Of a stretch of 56,225 nt of DNA, positions 7,384 through 17,486 are shown one piece after another. Source of the DNA: Clostridia bacterium (GTDB lineage: Bacteria > Bacillota > Clostridia > Christensenellales > Aristaeellaceae). Numbering within the stretch: position 1 is the first letter of the stretch; every line of letters begins with the position of its first letter. Below the pieces are notes generated by a model that was not told the DNA's origin, did no database searches, and saw nothing but the letters and a program-made list of their open reading frames with translations. The stretch covers positions 1-56,225 of the forward strand of contig JAFUFC010000055.1 of the NCBI GenBank assembly GCA_017470095.1, written 5' to 3'. The translations under genes were made by a program, and so were the position numbers.

Positions 7384-7983
7384 TTACAGCGCGGCCTTAA
7401 TGGCGGCCAGCAAATCGCTGTATTCCTCAAAGGCGGGGTACTGGGGGTAATCGCGCTTAATTTGTTCCGTGCTGCGGAACAGGAAGCCGGCCTTGCTGGC
7501 CTCGATCATGCCCAGATCATTGAAGCTGTCGCCGGCGGCAATGGTGTCAAAGCCAATGGACTGCAGGGCCTTCACCGTTACCAGCTTGGATTTTTCAGCC
7601 CGCATTTGAAAGCCGGTCACCGTGCCGTCTTCCGCCACCTGGAGGGTGTTGCAAAAAATGGTGGGCCAGCCCAGCTTTTTCATCAGGGGGGTGGCAAACT
7701 GGGTGAAGGTGTCGCTGACGATGATCACTTGGGTGATGGCGCGCAGCTCATCCAAAAATTCCCGGGCCCCTGGCATGGGATCGATGGTGGCGATGGTCTG
7801 CTGAATTTCCTTCAATCCCAGGCCGTGGTCCTTCAAAATGCCCAGTCGCCAGTTCATCAGCTTGTTATAATCGGGCTCGTCCCGAGTGGTGCGCTTCAAT
7901 TCGGGGATACCGCTGGCTTTTGAAAAAGCAATCCAGATTTCCGGCACCAATACGCCTTCCAGGTCCAGGCAGACGATATTCAT
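7384..7983 (-). CDS. thrH: Phosphoserine phosphatase / homoserine phosphotransferase, ThrH type (HAD)
   Basis: A 199-residue HAD protein that begins MNIVCLDLEGVLVPEIWIAF, the hallmark ThrH start in which the usual DxDxT is DLEGV. Motif II is VSDTF, the Lys of motif III lies in AEKSK, and motif IV is AAGDSFNDLGM. Length and order match Pseudomonas ThrH throughout, so the family call is firm. ThrH dephosphorylates phosphoserine and can transfer phosphate to homoserine. It sits in a minus-strand run with asnA and a second HAD protein, suggesting amino acid metabolism, although the genes may be separately expressed. Confidence 0.88.
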   Translation of the reverse strand: MNIVCLDLEGVLVPEIWIAFSKASGIPELKRTTRDEPDYNKLMNWRLGILKDHGLGLKEIQQTIATIDPMPGAREFLDELRAITQVIIVSDTFTQFATPLMKKLGWPTIFCNTLQVAEDGTVTGFQMRAEKSKLVTVKALQSIGFDTIAAGDSFNDLGMIEASKAGFLFRSTEQIKRDYPQYPAFEEYSDLLAAIKAAL

Positions 7984-8042
7984 ACGATCACCCTTTCTGA
8001 TTGAATGGTTTTTGGTCTTTTATGCTGTATGCTTCGGCACTG

Positions 8043-8810
8043 TTACGTGTTTTCCAGGATTTGATCGATCGTTTCCAGCACGCTGCGGCAGGGCGCAAAG
8101 CCCTTTTCCTTCAGGCCCGCGGGAGCGGTGTCCATCAGGTAGGGATGCCCCACAATTTTTAGCATGCTCAGGTCGTTATACTGGTCGCCGAAAGCGGCTA
8201 TCTCTGCCAGCGGAACGCCCAACGCATCAGATAGGGCGCGCATGCCCTGGCCTTTGTTTGCCAGCGTAAAATCCAGCCATTTGGCCCCGGCGATATCCAC
8301 GTGCAATTGGCCCTGCCATTTCTTTTGCAGGGGAACGGCCCGCTCTGCCACGCTTTCCGGATGGAAGCCGGACAGCTTGATATAGCTGTCCGCAAAGGCG
8401 AAAGGATCGTCGATGATGGTGGCGGTGTTCCGCAGGCGGTAGACGATATCGTCGGTGTAGGCTTTACTGCCGGAGGAGAGAAGATAGCTGGTTTCCGGCG
8501 TGCTGATGAGCAATTCCATGCCCGCGCCCAGGATATCCCGGATGATTTCCTCCGCCATAGCCCGGGGGAACAGGCTGGACTGCCGCTTTTCCCCGGCCAC
8601 GATATAGGCTCCATTTTCGCACAGGAAAGCCATTTCCTGCCGCACGGGGAAAAAGAGCCGTTGAAGGTTGCCATACTGCCGTCCACTGGCAGCGGCAAAA
8701 AGGATGCCTTTTTCTTTTAAGCGCCGGATGCGGTCAAAGGCGCCCTCCGGCAATTGTCCTCGGGCGTCCAGCAAGGTGCCGTCCAGGTCGCTGGCAATCA
8801 ATCGTATCAT
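8043..8810 (-). CDS. Cof-type HAD-IIB phosphatase
   Basis: A 255-residue sugar or nucleotide phosphatase of the Cof subfamily. Motif I is ASDLDGTLLDARG at residues 5-17, motif II AASGRQYGN, a C2 cap of about 100 residues, the Lys motif near TLANKGQGMRAL, and motif IV FGDQYNDLSML. The start at 8810 is used because GAGGAAA, overlapping the stop of the upstream DUF368 gene, is correctly spaced; a longer frame has no ribosome binding site. Overlap with the neighbour's stop suggests co-transcription. The substrate cannot be predicted. Confidence 0.88.
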   Translation of the reverse strand: MIRLIASDLDGTLLDARGQLPEGAFDRIRRLKEKGILFAAASGRQYGNLQRLFFPVRQEMAFLCENGAYIVAGEKRQSSLFPRAMAEEIIRDILGAGMELLISTPETSYLLSSGSKAYTDDIVYRLRNTATIIDDPFAFADSYIKLSGFHPESVAERAVPLQKKWQGQLHVDIAGAKWLDFTLANKGQGMRALSDALGVPLAEIAAFGDQYNDLSMLKIVGHPYLMDTAPAGLKEKGFAPCRSVLETIDQILENT

Positions 8811-8820
8811 GGGCGTTTCC

Positions 8821-9714
8821 TCAGGCGTCTTCCTTGCTGTGCTTGGCCAGCAGCCAGGCGATGGCAAAGCCGATGGCGAAGGTGATCACCGCCGCCACCA
8901 CCAGGCCCACGGACAGGGAACCCATATTGGTCTGGATCAGCAGGGCAAGGGGGGAAGCCGCCACCAGGCCCAGCACGCCGCAGTAGGTGGCGGTGGGATA
9001 CTTGGCGGTGAGCCATTCAATCAGCTTCGCTACGCCGAAAATGCCCAGCACGATGCCAATCAGGAAGGGAAGCAGCATCAAAACCGGCTGGCCCATGGCG
9101 GCAAAATCAACATGCAAAAGGGCGTGGCCAAAGGTTTTCAGCGCGCCGGTAACGGCTTTGTAATAGCCCAGCAGCATCAGCACCAGGCTGCCGGATACGC
9201 CGGGGATGATCATGGTGCCGGAGGCCACCATACCCAGCAGCACCATAATGAGCATCTGGCCCGCGTTCATGTCGATGGTGTCGGCGTTTTGGATGCTGTC
9301 CTTGTTTTGCAAGCCCATCCAGATGATCAGGGCGAACAGCAGGACGAAGGCAATGATGGCCGCCGGGCCGATCTTTTTCCGGTCGATCTTTTTGATCAGG
9401 GGGCTCAAACCGCCCAGGATCAGGCCGATAAACAGGGTGTTGGTGGGTAATTCATGGTTTTCCAGGCCCCAACTGATCAGGCTGGCAAAGGCCAGAATGC
9501 CGATCAGCATGCCCACCACATAGGGAAGCAGGGCCTTGATGCTTTTCCAGAATTCCTTGAACAGGTGGGTGATGGAGTGGATCAGGGTGTCATACACGCC
9601 CATGCTCACCATCATCGTGCCGCCGGATACACCGGGGATGATATTGGCCACACCGATGACCACGCCCCGCAGGATCTGGTTCAGATATGTCTTGATCAAT
9701 GCAAGCAATTTCAT
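8821..9714 (-). CDS. popT: DUF368 membrane protein, PopT-type polyprenyl-phosphate transporter
   Basis: A 297-residue polytopic protein. The two DUF368 signature segments are present: VANIIPGVSGGTMMVSMGVY and SGTMIIPGVSGSLVLMLLGYY, an internally repeated half-structure with PGVSG in each. DUF368 proteins have been assigned as undecaprenyl-phosphate translocases that recycle the C55 lipid carrier to the cytoplasmic face, supporting wall and glycan synthesis. The start at 9714 has a GGAAAGGAA site upstream; ten extra residues are possible. It precedes the Cof phosphatase gene in the same operon. Confidence 0.85.
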   Translation of the reverse strand: MKLLALIKTYLNQILRGVVIGVANIIPGVSGGTMMVSMGVYDTLIHSITHLFKEFWKSIKALLPYVVGMLIGILAFASLISWGLENHELPTNTLFIGLILGGLSPLIKKIDRKKIGPAAIIAFVLLFALIIWMGLQNKDSIQNADTIDMNAGQMLIMVLLGMVASGTMIIPGVSGSLVLMLLGYYKAVTGALKTFGHALLHVDFAAMGQPVLMLLPFLIGIVLGIFGVAKLIEWLTAKYPTATYCGVLGLVAASPLALLIQTNMGSLSVGLVVAAVITFAIGFAIAWLLAKHSKEDA

Positions 9715-9784
9715 GGTTTTGCGTTCCTTTCCAAAGAAAATCAACCGGCTCAGTTTACCATACTATTCCTATTTCGTCAACGCG

Positions 9785-9813
9785 GAAAAAGGCCGGAAGC
9801 CAACGCTTCCGGC
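9785..9813 (-). terminator. Intrinsic terminator of asnA
   Basis: Minus strand GCCGGAAGC / GCTTCCGGC with a 4-base loop, followed by CTTTTT: a strong rho-independent terminator. It isolates asnA from the popT gene downstream. Confidence 0.85.
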
Positions 9814-9832
9814 ATGAATTTTATGAAAGAAA

Positions 9833-10840
9833 TTACAGAAGAATGATGCCCGCCTGTTCGCAGATATCGTGGGTTTGTTTGTCCCAGTAGGAGGATTGCA
9901 CTTCGCCGATGTGGGCCTTGCCCAGCAGCAGCATGCTCATGCGGCTCTGGCCGATGCCGCCGCCGATGGTGAAGGGCAGTTCGCCCTTGAGCAGGGCCTG
10001 ATGGAAAGGAAGGTTTCGCCGTTCTTCCTTTCCAGCCAGCTTCAATTGCCTTTCCAGCGATTCTGGCGATACGCGGATGCCCATCGACGAAATTTCAAAG
10101 GCGCAGTCCAGCACGTCGTTCCAGAACATGATGTCTCCGTTCAGGTCCCAATCGTCATAGTCTGGGGCCCGGCCGTCGTGGGGGACGCCGGATTTGAGCT
10201 TCTTGCCGATTTGCAAGATACCCACGGTTTTGTGCTCCTTGAGGAACAGGTTTTCCCGCTCCTTGGGCGTTTTGTCCGGGTACAGGTCCTCCAATTCCTG
10301 GGTGGTCACGAAGGTAATTTCCCGGCACAGGGTGGTTTTCACCTGCGGGTATTCCCATTTGAGCCGGTCCAATGTAACGCAGATGGCGGTCACGATGCGA
10401 TTCATGGCCTCTTTCAGGGTATCGAGGGTGCGGTCCTTTTCCTCAATGACCTTTTCCCAGTCCCATTGGTCCACGTACACAGAATGCAGGTTATCCAGCG
10501 TTTCGTCCCGGCGGATGGCGTTCATGTCGGTATACAGCCCTTCGCCTACCGGGAAACGGTACCGGGCCAGGGCAAAGCGCTTCCATTTGGCCAGGGAATG
10601 CACCACCTGGGCTTCTTCACCGGTTTCCAGCATGTCAAAGGAGACGGGCCGCTCAATGCCGTTCAGGTCGTCGTTCAGGCCCGAGGCTCCGTCCACAAAC
10701 AGGGGCGCGGACACGCGCTTTAAATTCAGCGCGTGGGATAAATTGCTCTGGAAGGTTTTTTTGATCAGGTCGATGGCGGCCTGGGTTTCATACAGGGACA
10801 AAGTGGAAACATACCCTTGCGGAACGATCACATGGCTCAT
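9833..10840 (-). CDS. asnA: Aspartate-ammonia ligase (asparagine synthetase A)
   Basis: A 335-residue cytosolic enzyme of the class II aminoacyl-tRNA synthetase fold that makes asparagine from aspartate, ammonia and ATP. The family pattern is present along the whole length: an early ETQAAIDLIKKTFQ helix, SAPLFVDGASGLNDDLNGIERPV, AKWKRFALARYRF, HSVYVDQWDWEKVI and the terminal GGGIGQSRMSMLLLGKAHIGEVQ. Length is normal. The ATG at 10840 has AAAGGAGGG 8 bases upstream; the longer frame starts inside the promoter. It is expressed alone from a consensus promoter and ends at a strong terminator. Confidence 0.95.
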   Translation of the reverse strand: MSHVIVPQGYVSTLSLYETQAAIDLIKKTFQSNLSHALNLKRVSAPLFVDGASGLNDDLNGIERPVSFDMLETGEEAQVVHSLAKWKRFALARYRFPVGEGLYTDMNAIRRDETLDNLHSVYVDQWDWEKVIEEKDRTLDTLKEAMNRIVTAICVTLDRLKWEYPQVKTTLCREITFVTTQELEDLYPDKTPKERENLFLKEHKTVGILQIGKKLKSGVPHDGRAPDYDDWDLNGDIMFWNDVLDCAFEISSMGIRVSPESLERQLKLAGKEERRNLPFHQALLKGELPFTIGGGIGQSRMSMLLLGKAHIGEVQSSYWDKQTHDICEQAGIILL

Positions 10841-10877
10841 GGCACGCCCTCCTTTTGCTTCAATGAATTTCTGTAAA

Positions 10878-10906
10878 ATCATAGCAAGCGGAGCGGCGGT
10901 TGTCAA
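10878..10906 (-). promoter_or_regulatory. Promoter of asnA
   Basis: Minus strand TTGACA (10901-10906), 17 bp, TATGAT (10878-10883). No T-box or other leader fits between it and the start codon. Confidence 0.8.
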
Positions 10907-10964
10907 TCGCTTTTCTGTTCTTTTGCTGGCTTTATGGGGGAAGAAAAGCGCAGGAGGCCGCCGC

Positions 10965-12671
10965 TTATTCCATCACGCTGTCTTCTTTTTGCAGCAGCTC
11001 TGTGATGTCCCCGGCCGCGGCGGAAAAGGAGGCATCCAAAGCGGTTTCGCCCCGAAGCAGGGAAAGGAACAGGGCGGCGATTTCAACGGCGCCGGATTCC
11101 TGCAAGTGAGTGTTGTCCGCCGCGCCATCGGGGTAGTTTGGATGGCCAGGCTGCACGTGGCAAAAGCGGGTGCGGGTGCCCTCCTCGCCCAGGCGTTGGA
11201 AGAGGGCCATGGTGGCGTTTTCCAGATCGACCAATGGCACGTTCCGCTCCTTGGCCAGCTTGCGGATGGCGGTGGGATATTCGCCGTGGGTGGCGGTCAG
11301 GCGGCCCTGGGCGTCAAAATTCCGCCGGGCGATGGGCGTAACAAGAATGGGCTCCGCGCCATGCTGCCGGGCTGTGTCGATATATTGGCTCAGGTATTGC
11401 GGGAAGGTGCCGTCCACGGTGGTACACCGGCGGGGGTCATCCTTTTCGTCGTTGTGGGCAAAGCCGATCACCAATTTGTCTCCGGGCCGCAGGCAGGGCG
11501 CGATGTGGGCCAGGCGTTGTTCCTCAATAAAGCTCCTGCTGGAGCGGCCGTTGATGGCGCAGTTTTGCACAAAGCCTTCCGGCAGCAGCGCGGGCAACTT
11601 CTGCCCCCAGCCCATCATGGGGTAGCGTTGGGGAATGTAATCGGCCATGGTGGAATCCCCGCACAGGAACCAGGTGGGTACCCGGCGGTCGGGCTGCCAG
11701 GCATCGTAGCTGCCCAGCACATCGGTCAGGGTGACGGCTTGGGCCTCCTGGGCTGTCAGGCGCTTTTGCTGGGGGTGCCGGAGGCTTTGATCCGCCCGGG
11801 GGCCTGTGGTGCCGCTTTCGCCAAGCCGCTCCGTAACGGGCCGTTCTTCATCCCAATCATAAAAGCCTTGGGGAGATACGTGGGCGTCCATTTCACAATC
11901 AATGAACAGGGTGCGGGCAAATTTGCGCCAGGGGCGTCCCAGATAGGCTTGCCCTTCGCCGCATGCCCCGGTCAAAAGGCAGCGGTGGAACACCAGGCCG
12001 TAGGGCTGCTCTTCTGGCGTATTGGCGGCGGTATACCAGCCGCCCCGATCGTTCATGAATAAGGTGCATTTTTCAAACCAGCACCGGTAGGGCCCGAAAA
12101 TGAAGTCGACGTCGCCCTGAATGAAGCATTCCTCAAAATATTGTCGGGGAAAGGTCGGCGGGCAGTCGCCCACGCTGTCGACGCACGGGGCATCGCTTTT
12201 ACGGGGAGCAATTTCGTTTTCCACCCTGGGCATCGTTGGACCGCAGAAGAGCGTATCCTGATGGGCGATCAGGCGGCATTGCCGGTAAACGCCCCGGTCC
12301 CCCGCCGCGTACAGCGCTACGGCCTGGCCCACGAGGCGGCCGTCCCCGGCATCGTTGCGGATGGTGATGTGTTCCATTTCAACGTTCCGTCCGCTCACCA
12401 GCACGGTAAAGGAAAGGAAGGTGCCCTTTTCCTTTCCGTCGGGATAGGGATCCTTGGCGCAGGCGGAATGGGTGATTACCGTGTCTTCGCTGGTTTCTCC
12501 GGCCCCGATGAGGCGCACGTTATCCTTATTGATGACGACCCGTTCCTGATATACCCCCGGCTGCACCAGCACGATAGCCGGGGCCCGTCCGCTAAGCGGC
12601 AGGGCGTCGATGGCCGCTTGGATGGAGGTAAATTCTCCGCTGCCGTCCTTTGCCACGATATACATGTTCAT
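10965..12671 (-). CDS. Pectin methylesterase (CE8) - rhamnogalacturonan acetylesterase (CE12) fusion
   Basis: A 568-residue two-domain esterase. Residues 1 to about 325 form a right-handed beta-helix pectinesterase: GSGEFTSIQAAIDALP, GQAVALYAAGDR, HQDTLFCG, GDVDFIFG (catalytic Asp pair) and LGRPWRKFARTLF. Residues about 345-550 form an SGNH hydrolase: CGDSTMADY (Ser), NGRSSRSF (Gly/Asn block), GFAHNDE (Asn) and DNTHLQESG (Asp/His). Together they would strip methyl and acetyl esters from pectin fragments. There is no signal peptide, so it should act inside the cell on imported oligosaccharides. The GH51/araD operon nearby handles pectin side-chain sugars. Confidence 0.9.
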   Translation of the reverse strand: MNMYIVAKDGSGEFTSIQAAIDALPLSGRAPAIVLVQPGVYQERVVINKDNVRLIGAGETSEDTVITHSACAKDPYPDGKEKGTFLSFTVLVSGRNVEMEHITIRNDAGDGRLVGQAVALYAAGDRGVYRQCRLIAHQDTLFCGPTMPRVENEIAPRKSDAPCVDSVGDCPPTFPRQYFEECFIQGDVDFIFGPYRCWFEKCTLFMNDRGGWYTAANTPEEQPYGLVFHRCLLTGACGEGQAYLGRPWRKFARTLFIDCEMDAHVSPQGFYDWDEERPVTERLGESGTTGPRADQSLRHPQQKRLTAQEAQAVTLTDVLGSYDAWQPDRRVPTWFLCGDSTMADYIPQRYPMMGWGQKLPALLPEGFVQNCAINGRSSRSFIEEQRLAHIAPCLRPGDKLVIGFAHNDEKDDPRRCTTVDGTFPQYLSQYIDTARQHGAEPILVTPIARRNFDAQGRLTATHGEYPTAIRKLAKERNVPLVDLENATMALFQRLGEEGTRTRFCHVQPGHPNYPDGAADNTHLQESGAVEIAALFLSLLRGETALDASFSAAAGDITELLQKEDSVME

Positions 12672-12831
12672 TGCTCCTTTCCTGAAAACCGAAAGAATTC
12701 CGGCAACAGCATACCAAAAATAATGAAAAAAAGTATGTCTGTTTTTTTACTTTCTCATAAAACAATCGGTCACGCGCGTTGAAACGCTGCCGCAAAAGCA
12801 GAGAAAATACAAAATTCCCCATTTTTCCGTA

Positions 12832-12860
12832 TTGACCGGCAGCATGCGCCGTTGTACAAT
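12832..12860 (+). promoter_or_regulatory. Promoter of the glycine riboswitch-symporter unit
   Basis: TTGACC, 17-bp spacer, TACAAT; the predicted start at about 12867 lies just before the riboswitch. Confidence 0.7.
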
Positions 12861-12884
12861 ACCCCTGTCACGCGAAGCGCGCAG

Positions 12885-13048
12885 GAAATACCCCGCGGGG
12901 TAACCGAAGGAGTAAAACTCTCAGGTGCCGTTTCACACGGCAAAGACTGCGCGCGGATGACACTCTGGAGAATCCCGGCGTTTGGCTGGGTGCCGAAGGT
13001 GCAAAGCCCCGAAAAGGGGTCAATCTCTCAGGCAAAAGGACAGAGCGG
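12885..13048 (+). ncRNA. Tandem glycine riboswitch
   Basis: Two consecutive aptamers. The first carries CCGAAGGAGTAAAACTCTCA followed by AGACTGCGCGCGGA and ACTCTGGAGA; the second carries GTGCCGAAGGTGCAAAGCCC, then TCAATCTCTCAGGCAAAAGG and ACAGAG. These conserved cores define the gcvT-type glycine riboswitch. The downstream gene is an AGCS family sodium:alanine/glycine symporter, a well-known target. A run of seven T lies at 13074-13080, but I see no strong terminator hairpin before it, so the expression platform is uncertain. Confidence 0.92.
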
Positions 13049-13132
13049 TATTCCCTATACGGGTATTGCGGCGTTTTTTTGTGGAGAGTTCTGCTTCGGC
13101 GGGCTCTTATTTTTGTTGGGAGGATGATATTC

Positions 13133-14641
13133 ATGGACGGCTTCATCAACACCCTGGCTTCCCTCAATGACAAAGTAAACGGCGTGGTATGGGGCGTGCC
13201 CGCGCTGACGCTGCTCATCGGCACCGGCGTGCTGATGACTTTGCTCACCAGGTTTTTCCAGTTCACCCGGTTTGGACATATGTGGAAAAACACCATCGGC
13301 GGCCTGTTCAGCAAGAAGCAGATCCGTCACAGCCACGATAAGCATTCCATTTCCCAGTTCCAGGCCCTGTGCACGGCCCTGTCCGCCACCATCGGCACTG
13401 GCAACATTGCCGGCGTGGCCTACGCCATTACCATGGGCGGCCCCGGCGCCGTGTTCTGGATGTGGATTGCCGCCATCGTGGGCATGATGACCAATTATTC
13501 CGAAAACGTGCTGGGAATTTATTTTCGGCGGCGGAATGAGAAGAGCGAGTGGTCCGGCGGCGCCATGTATTACTTGAAAGACGGCGTGGGCCGGATGAAA
13601 TATGGCAAGGCCATCGGCTCTGTGCTGGCGGTGCTGTTTTCCCTGTTTGCCATCCTGGCTTCTTTCGGCATTGGCAACATGGGCCAGGTCGCTTCCATCA
13701 CCGAAAGTATCAACACCCTGGTCGCCGCTAATCCCAGCACGGTGAACCTGGTCACTGGCCTGGTGGTGATCGTGCTTTTGTCCTTGGTTATTTTGGGCGG
13801 CCTCAAGCGTATTGCTACCACCAATGAGCATATCGTGCCCTTCATGGCTGTGTTTTTCATCTTTGGCTCCCTGATCATTATCATCATGAACATCAGCAAG
13901 GTGCCTGCGGCTTTCGGGGCCATCTTCAAAGGCGCGTTCAACTTCAAATCCGCCGCCGGCGGTGTGGGCGGCGCGGTCATTGCCCAGGCCATGACCTGGG
14001 GCTTCAAGCGCGGCGTGTTTTCCAACGAAGCGGGCCTGGGCTCCTCGGTGATGGTGCATTCCGCTTCCAACGTAAAGGAACCGGTGGTTCAGGGCCTGTG
14101 GGGCATCTTTGAGGTGTTTGCCGATACCATCATCGTGTGCACCTGCACCGCCTTGGTCATCCTGACGACTGGCGTGGTGGATATGGAAACCGGAGCTTCC
14201 ATTTCTGGCGCGTCCAAACTGGGCCTGGCCACCGAGGCTTTCACCAAAAGCTTTGGCACCTTCGGCGGCGTTTTCCTGGCGGTGGCTGTTTGCCTGTTTG
14301 CTTTTACCACCATCCTGGGCTGGAGCTATTACGGAACCAAGGCCTGGGAGTATCTGTTCGGTACCAAATCCACCCTGGCCTATAAGATTGTGTTCATTTC
14401 CATGGTCGTCGTCAGCGCCACTATCGACGTGTCCCTGGCCATTGACCTGAGCGACACCTTCAACGGCCTGATGGCCATCCCCAACTTGATCGGCGTGGTA
14501 TGCCTATCCGGGCTGGTGGTAAAAATAACGAAGAATTACACCGTGCGCAAGATTACCAAGACCAAGCCGGAGGAGGAACCCATGTATTCCTTCTCTCCGG
14601 ATATCCAACGGGAGCAGGAATCCCGGACGGACGAAGACTGA
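13133..14641 (+). CDS. AGCS family sodium:alanine/glycine symporter
   Basis: A 502-residue inner-membrane symporter with about eleven transmembrane helices. Family signatures include LCTALSATIGTGNIAGVAYAI near residue 80, GGPGAVFWMWIAAIVGM, GFKRGVFSNEAGLGSS and TTILGWSYYGTKAWEYLFG. It imports small neutral amino acids with Na+. The ATG at 13133 is preceded by GGGAGG at 13118-13123; an in-frame ATG nine bases earlier abuts that site and is unlikely. The leader holds a tandem glycine riboswitch, so expression should respond to glycine, which makes glycine a likely substrate. A terminator follows at 14654. Confidence 0.94.
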   Translation: MDGFINTLASLNDKVNGVVWGVPALTLLIGTGVLMTLLTRFFQFTRFGHMWKNTIGGLFSKKQIRHSHDKHSISQFQALCTALSATIGTGNIAGVAYAITMGGPGAVFWMWIAAIVGMMTNYSENVLGIYFRRRNEKSEWSGGAMYYLKDGVGRMKYGKAIGSVLAVLFSLFAILASFGIGNMGQVASITESINTLVAANPSTVNLVTGLVVIVLLSLVILGGLKRIATTNEHIVPFMAVFFIFGSLIIIIMNISKVPAAFGAIFKGAFNFKSAAGGVGGAVIAQAMTWGFKRGVFSNEAGLGSSVMVHSASNVKEPVVQGLWGIFEVFADTIIVCTCTALVILTTGVVDMETGASISGASKLGLATEAFTKSFGTFGGVFLAVAVCLFAFTTILGWSYYGTKAWEYLFGTKSTLAYKIVFISMVVVSATIDVSLAIDLSDTFNGLMAIPNLIGVVCLSGLVVKITKNYTVRKITKTKPEEEPMYSFSPDIQREQESRTDED

Positions 14642-14653
14642 GCGGTAAATACC

Positions 14654-14683
14654 AAAAGGAGCAGGCTGCGCTGCTCCTTTTTT
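14654..14683 (+). terminator. Intrinsic terminator of the symporter gene
   Basis: AGGAGCAG / CTGCTCCT stem followed by TTTTT. Separates the symporter from the chromate transporter/arabinose operon. Confidence 0.88.
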
Positions 14684-14797
14684 GATACGGAAAGATGATA
14701 ATTCTGTGCGTTTTGCGTCCGCTGTGCCGTTTTGCCTATTCCTTAGATGCCGGTTTTGTGCTATCATACAGGAAAGCAATCGTAAGGAGGGGAAACC

Positions 14798-15376
14798 TTG
14801 AGCACGTTGTTGGAATTATACTGGACGTTTGTGCAGATCGGCTACGTCACCTTCGGGGGCGGATACGCCATGCTGCCCATTCTGGAAAGGGAACTGGTGG
14901 ACAAGCGGCACTGGACCACCATGGATGACCTGCGGGATTATTTCTCCATCGGGCAGTGCACGCCGGGCATCATTGCCCTGAATGTGTCGACCTTCATTGG
15001 TGAAAAAAAGGCCGGGATCAAGGGTGCGCTGGCGGCCACGGTGGGCTTCCTCACCGGGCCCATTGTGATCATCCTGGTCATCGCCGCATTCCTGAAAAAC
15101 TTTGCCGATCTGCCTATCGTGCAGCACGCCTTCGCGGGCATCCGGGTGTGCGTGTGCGTGCTGATTTTGCAGGCTATTTTGCGGCTGTGGAAAAAATCGG
15201 TGGTGGACGCGGTGGCGCTGATCATGTACCTGGTCATTTTTGTGCTGAACGCCTTTTCCAGCGTGTTGCCGGTGAAAATCCCGGCGGCGGTGCTGGTGAT
15301 CCTGGCCGGGCTGATCGGCATGATGATTTCCATTCGGCGCTCCGATGGAAAACAGAAGGCAGGTGAGGCACCGTGA
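14798..15376 (+). CDS. Chromate transporter (CHR) family, first half
   Basis: A 192-residue membrane protein, one half of a two-gene CHR transporter. Typical signatures are TFVQIGYVTFGGGYAMLPILE near the N-terminus and IGQCTPGIIALNVSTFIG. Bacteria with the split form use two short CHR proteins, usually for export of chromate or a similar oxyanion. The start is TTG at 14798 with AAGGAGGGG 5 bases upstream. The next CHR gene overlaps it by 4 bp (GTGA), so the pair is translationally coupled, and the L-arabinose genes follow closely in the same direction. Confidence 0.9.
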   Translation: MSTLLELYWTFVQIGYVTFGGGYAMLPILERELVDKRHWTTMDDLRDYFSIGQCTPGIIALNVSTFIGEKKAGIKGALAATVGFLTGPIVIILVIAAFLKNFADLPIVQHAFAGIRVCVCVLILQAILRLWKKSVVDAVALIMYLVIFVLNAFSSVLPVKIPAAVLVILAGLIGMMISIRRSDGKQKAGEAP

Positions 15377-15936
15377 CGCTGCTGCGCCTGATGCTGGAGT
15401 TTTTTAAGACCGGCTTGTTCTCCGTGGGCGGTGGCCTGGCCACGTTGCCTTTCCTCTATGAAATGAGCGATAAAACCGGTTGGTTTTCCCACGCGGATAT
15501 TGCCGATATGATCGCCATTTCGGAATCGACCCCCGGCGCCATCGGCATCAATATGTCCACCTACGCTGGGTTTACCACCGCGGGCATCCCTGGCGGCGTC
15601 TTGGCTTCCTTGGCCTTGGCTACCCCGTCGGTGATCATTATCCTGATCATTGCCAAGTTCTTAAACAAATTTCGGAATAACCGGTTCGTGGAAGGCGCGT
15701 TTTACGGCCTGCGTCCTGCTTCCATCGCCATGATCACGGCTGCGGGGATGAACGTGGCCAAGGTGGCGCTGGTGAACCTGAACGCCTTCAGCGCCTCCGG
15801 CAGCATCGGTGATTTGTTTGTCTGGAAGGCCCTCATTCTGGCAGTGGCCATCTTTATCGGTCAGCGGAAGCTCAAATGGAGCCCGATTCTGTTTCTGGCC
15901 ATTTCGGCCGTCGTGGGCATTCTTTTTCAATTCTGA
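15373..15936 (+). CDS. Chromate transporter (CHR) family, second half
   Basis: A 187-residue partner of the preceding protein, with KTGLFSVGGGLATLPFLYEM, IAISESTPGAIGINMSTYAG and about five hydrophobic segments. It starts with GTG overlapping the upstream stop codon. Only 29 bp separate it from the GH51 gene, with AAGGAGG in the gap and no terminator, so it appears to be part of the arabinose operon. Chromate is an unlikely natural substrate in that setting; the true anion is unknown. Confidence 0.9.
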   Translation: MTLLRLMLEFFKTGLFSVGGGLATLPFLYEMSDKTGWFSHADIADMIAISESTPGAIGINMSTYAGFTTAGIPGGVLASLALATPSVIIILIIAKFLNKFRNNRFVEGAFYGLRPASIAMITAAGMNVAKVALVNLNAFSASGSIGDLFVWKALILAVAIFIGQRKLKWSPILFLAISAVVGILFQF

Positions 15937-15947
15937 AAAACCTGTGA

Positions 15948-17465
<1,518 letters not shown>

Positions 17466-17486
17466 CGTGGAAAAGGAGGAAGCCTG

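Noticed and set aside
10194-12062. A 622-residue open frame on the plus strand.
   Set aside because: It is antisense to asnA and to the CE8-CE12 gene and shows no domain or ribosome binding site.
13049-13080. Terminator of the glycine riboswitch.
   Set aside because: The run of seven T is present, but I could not draw a stable hairpin directly before it, so no terminator is listed.
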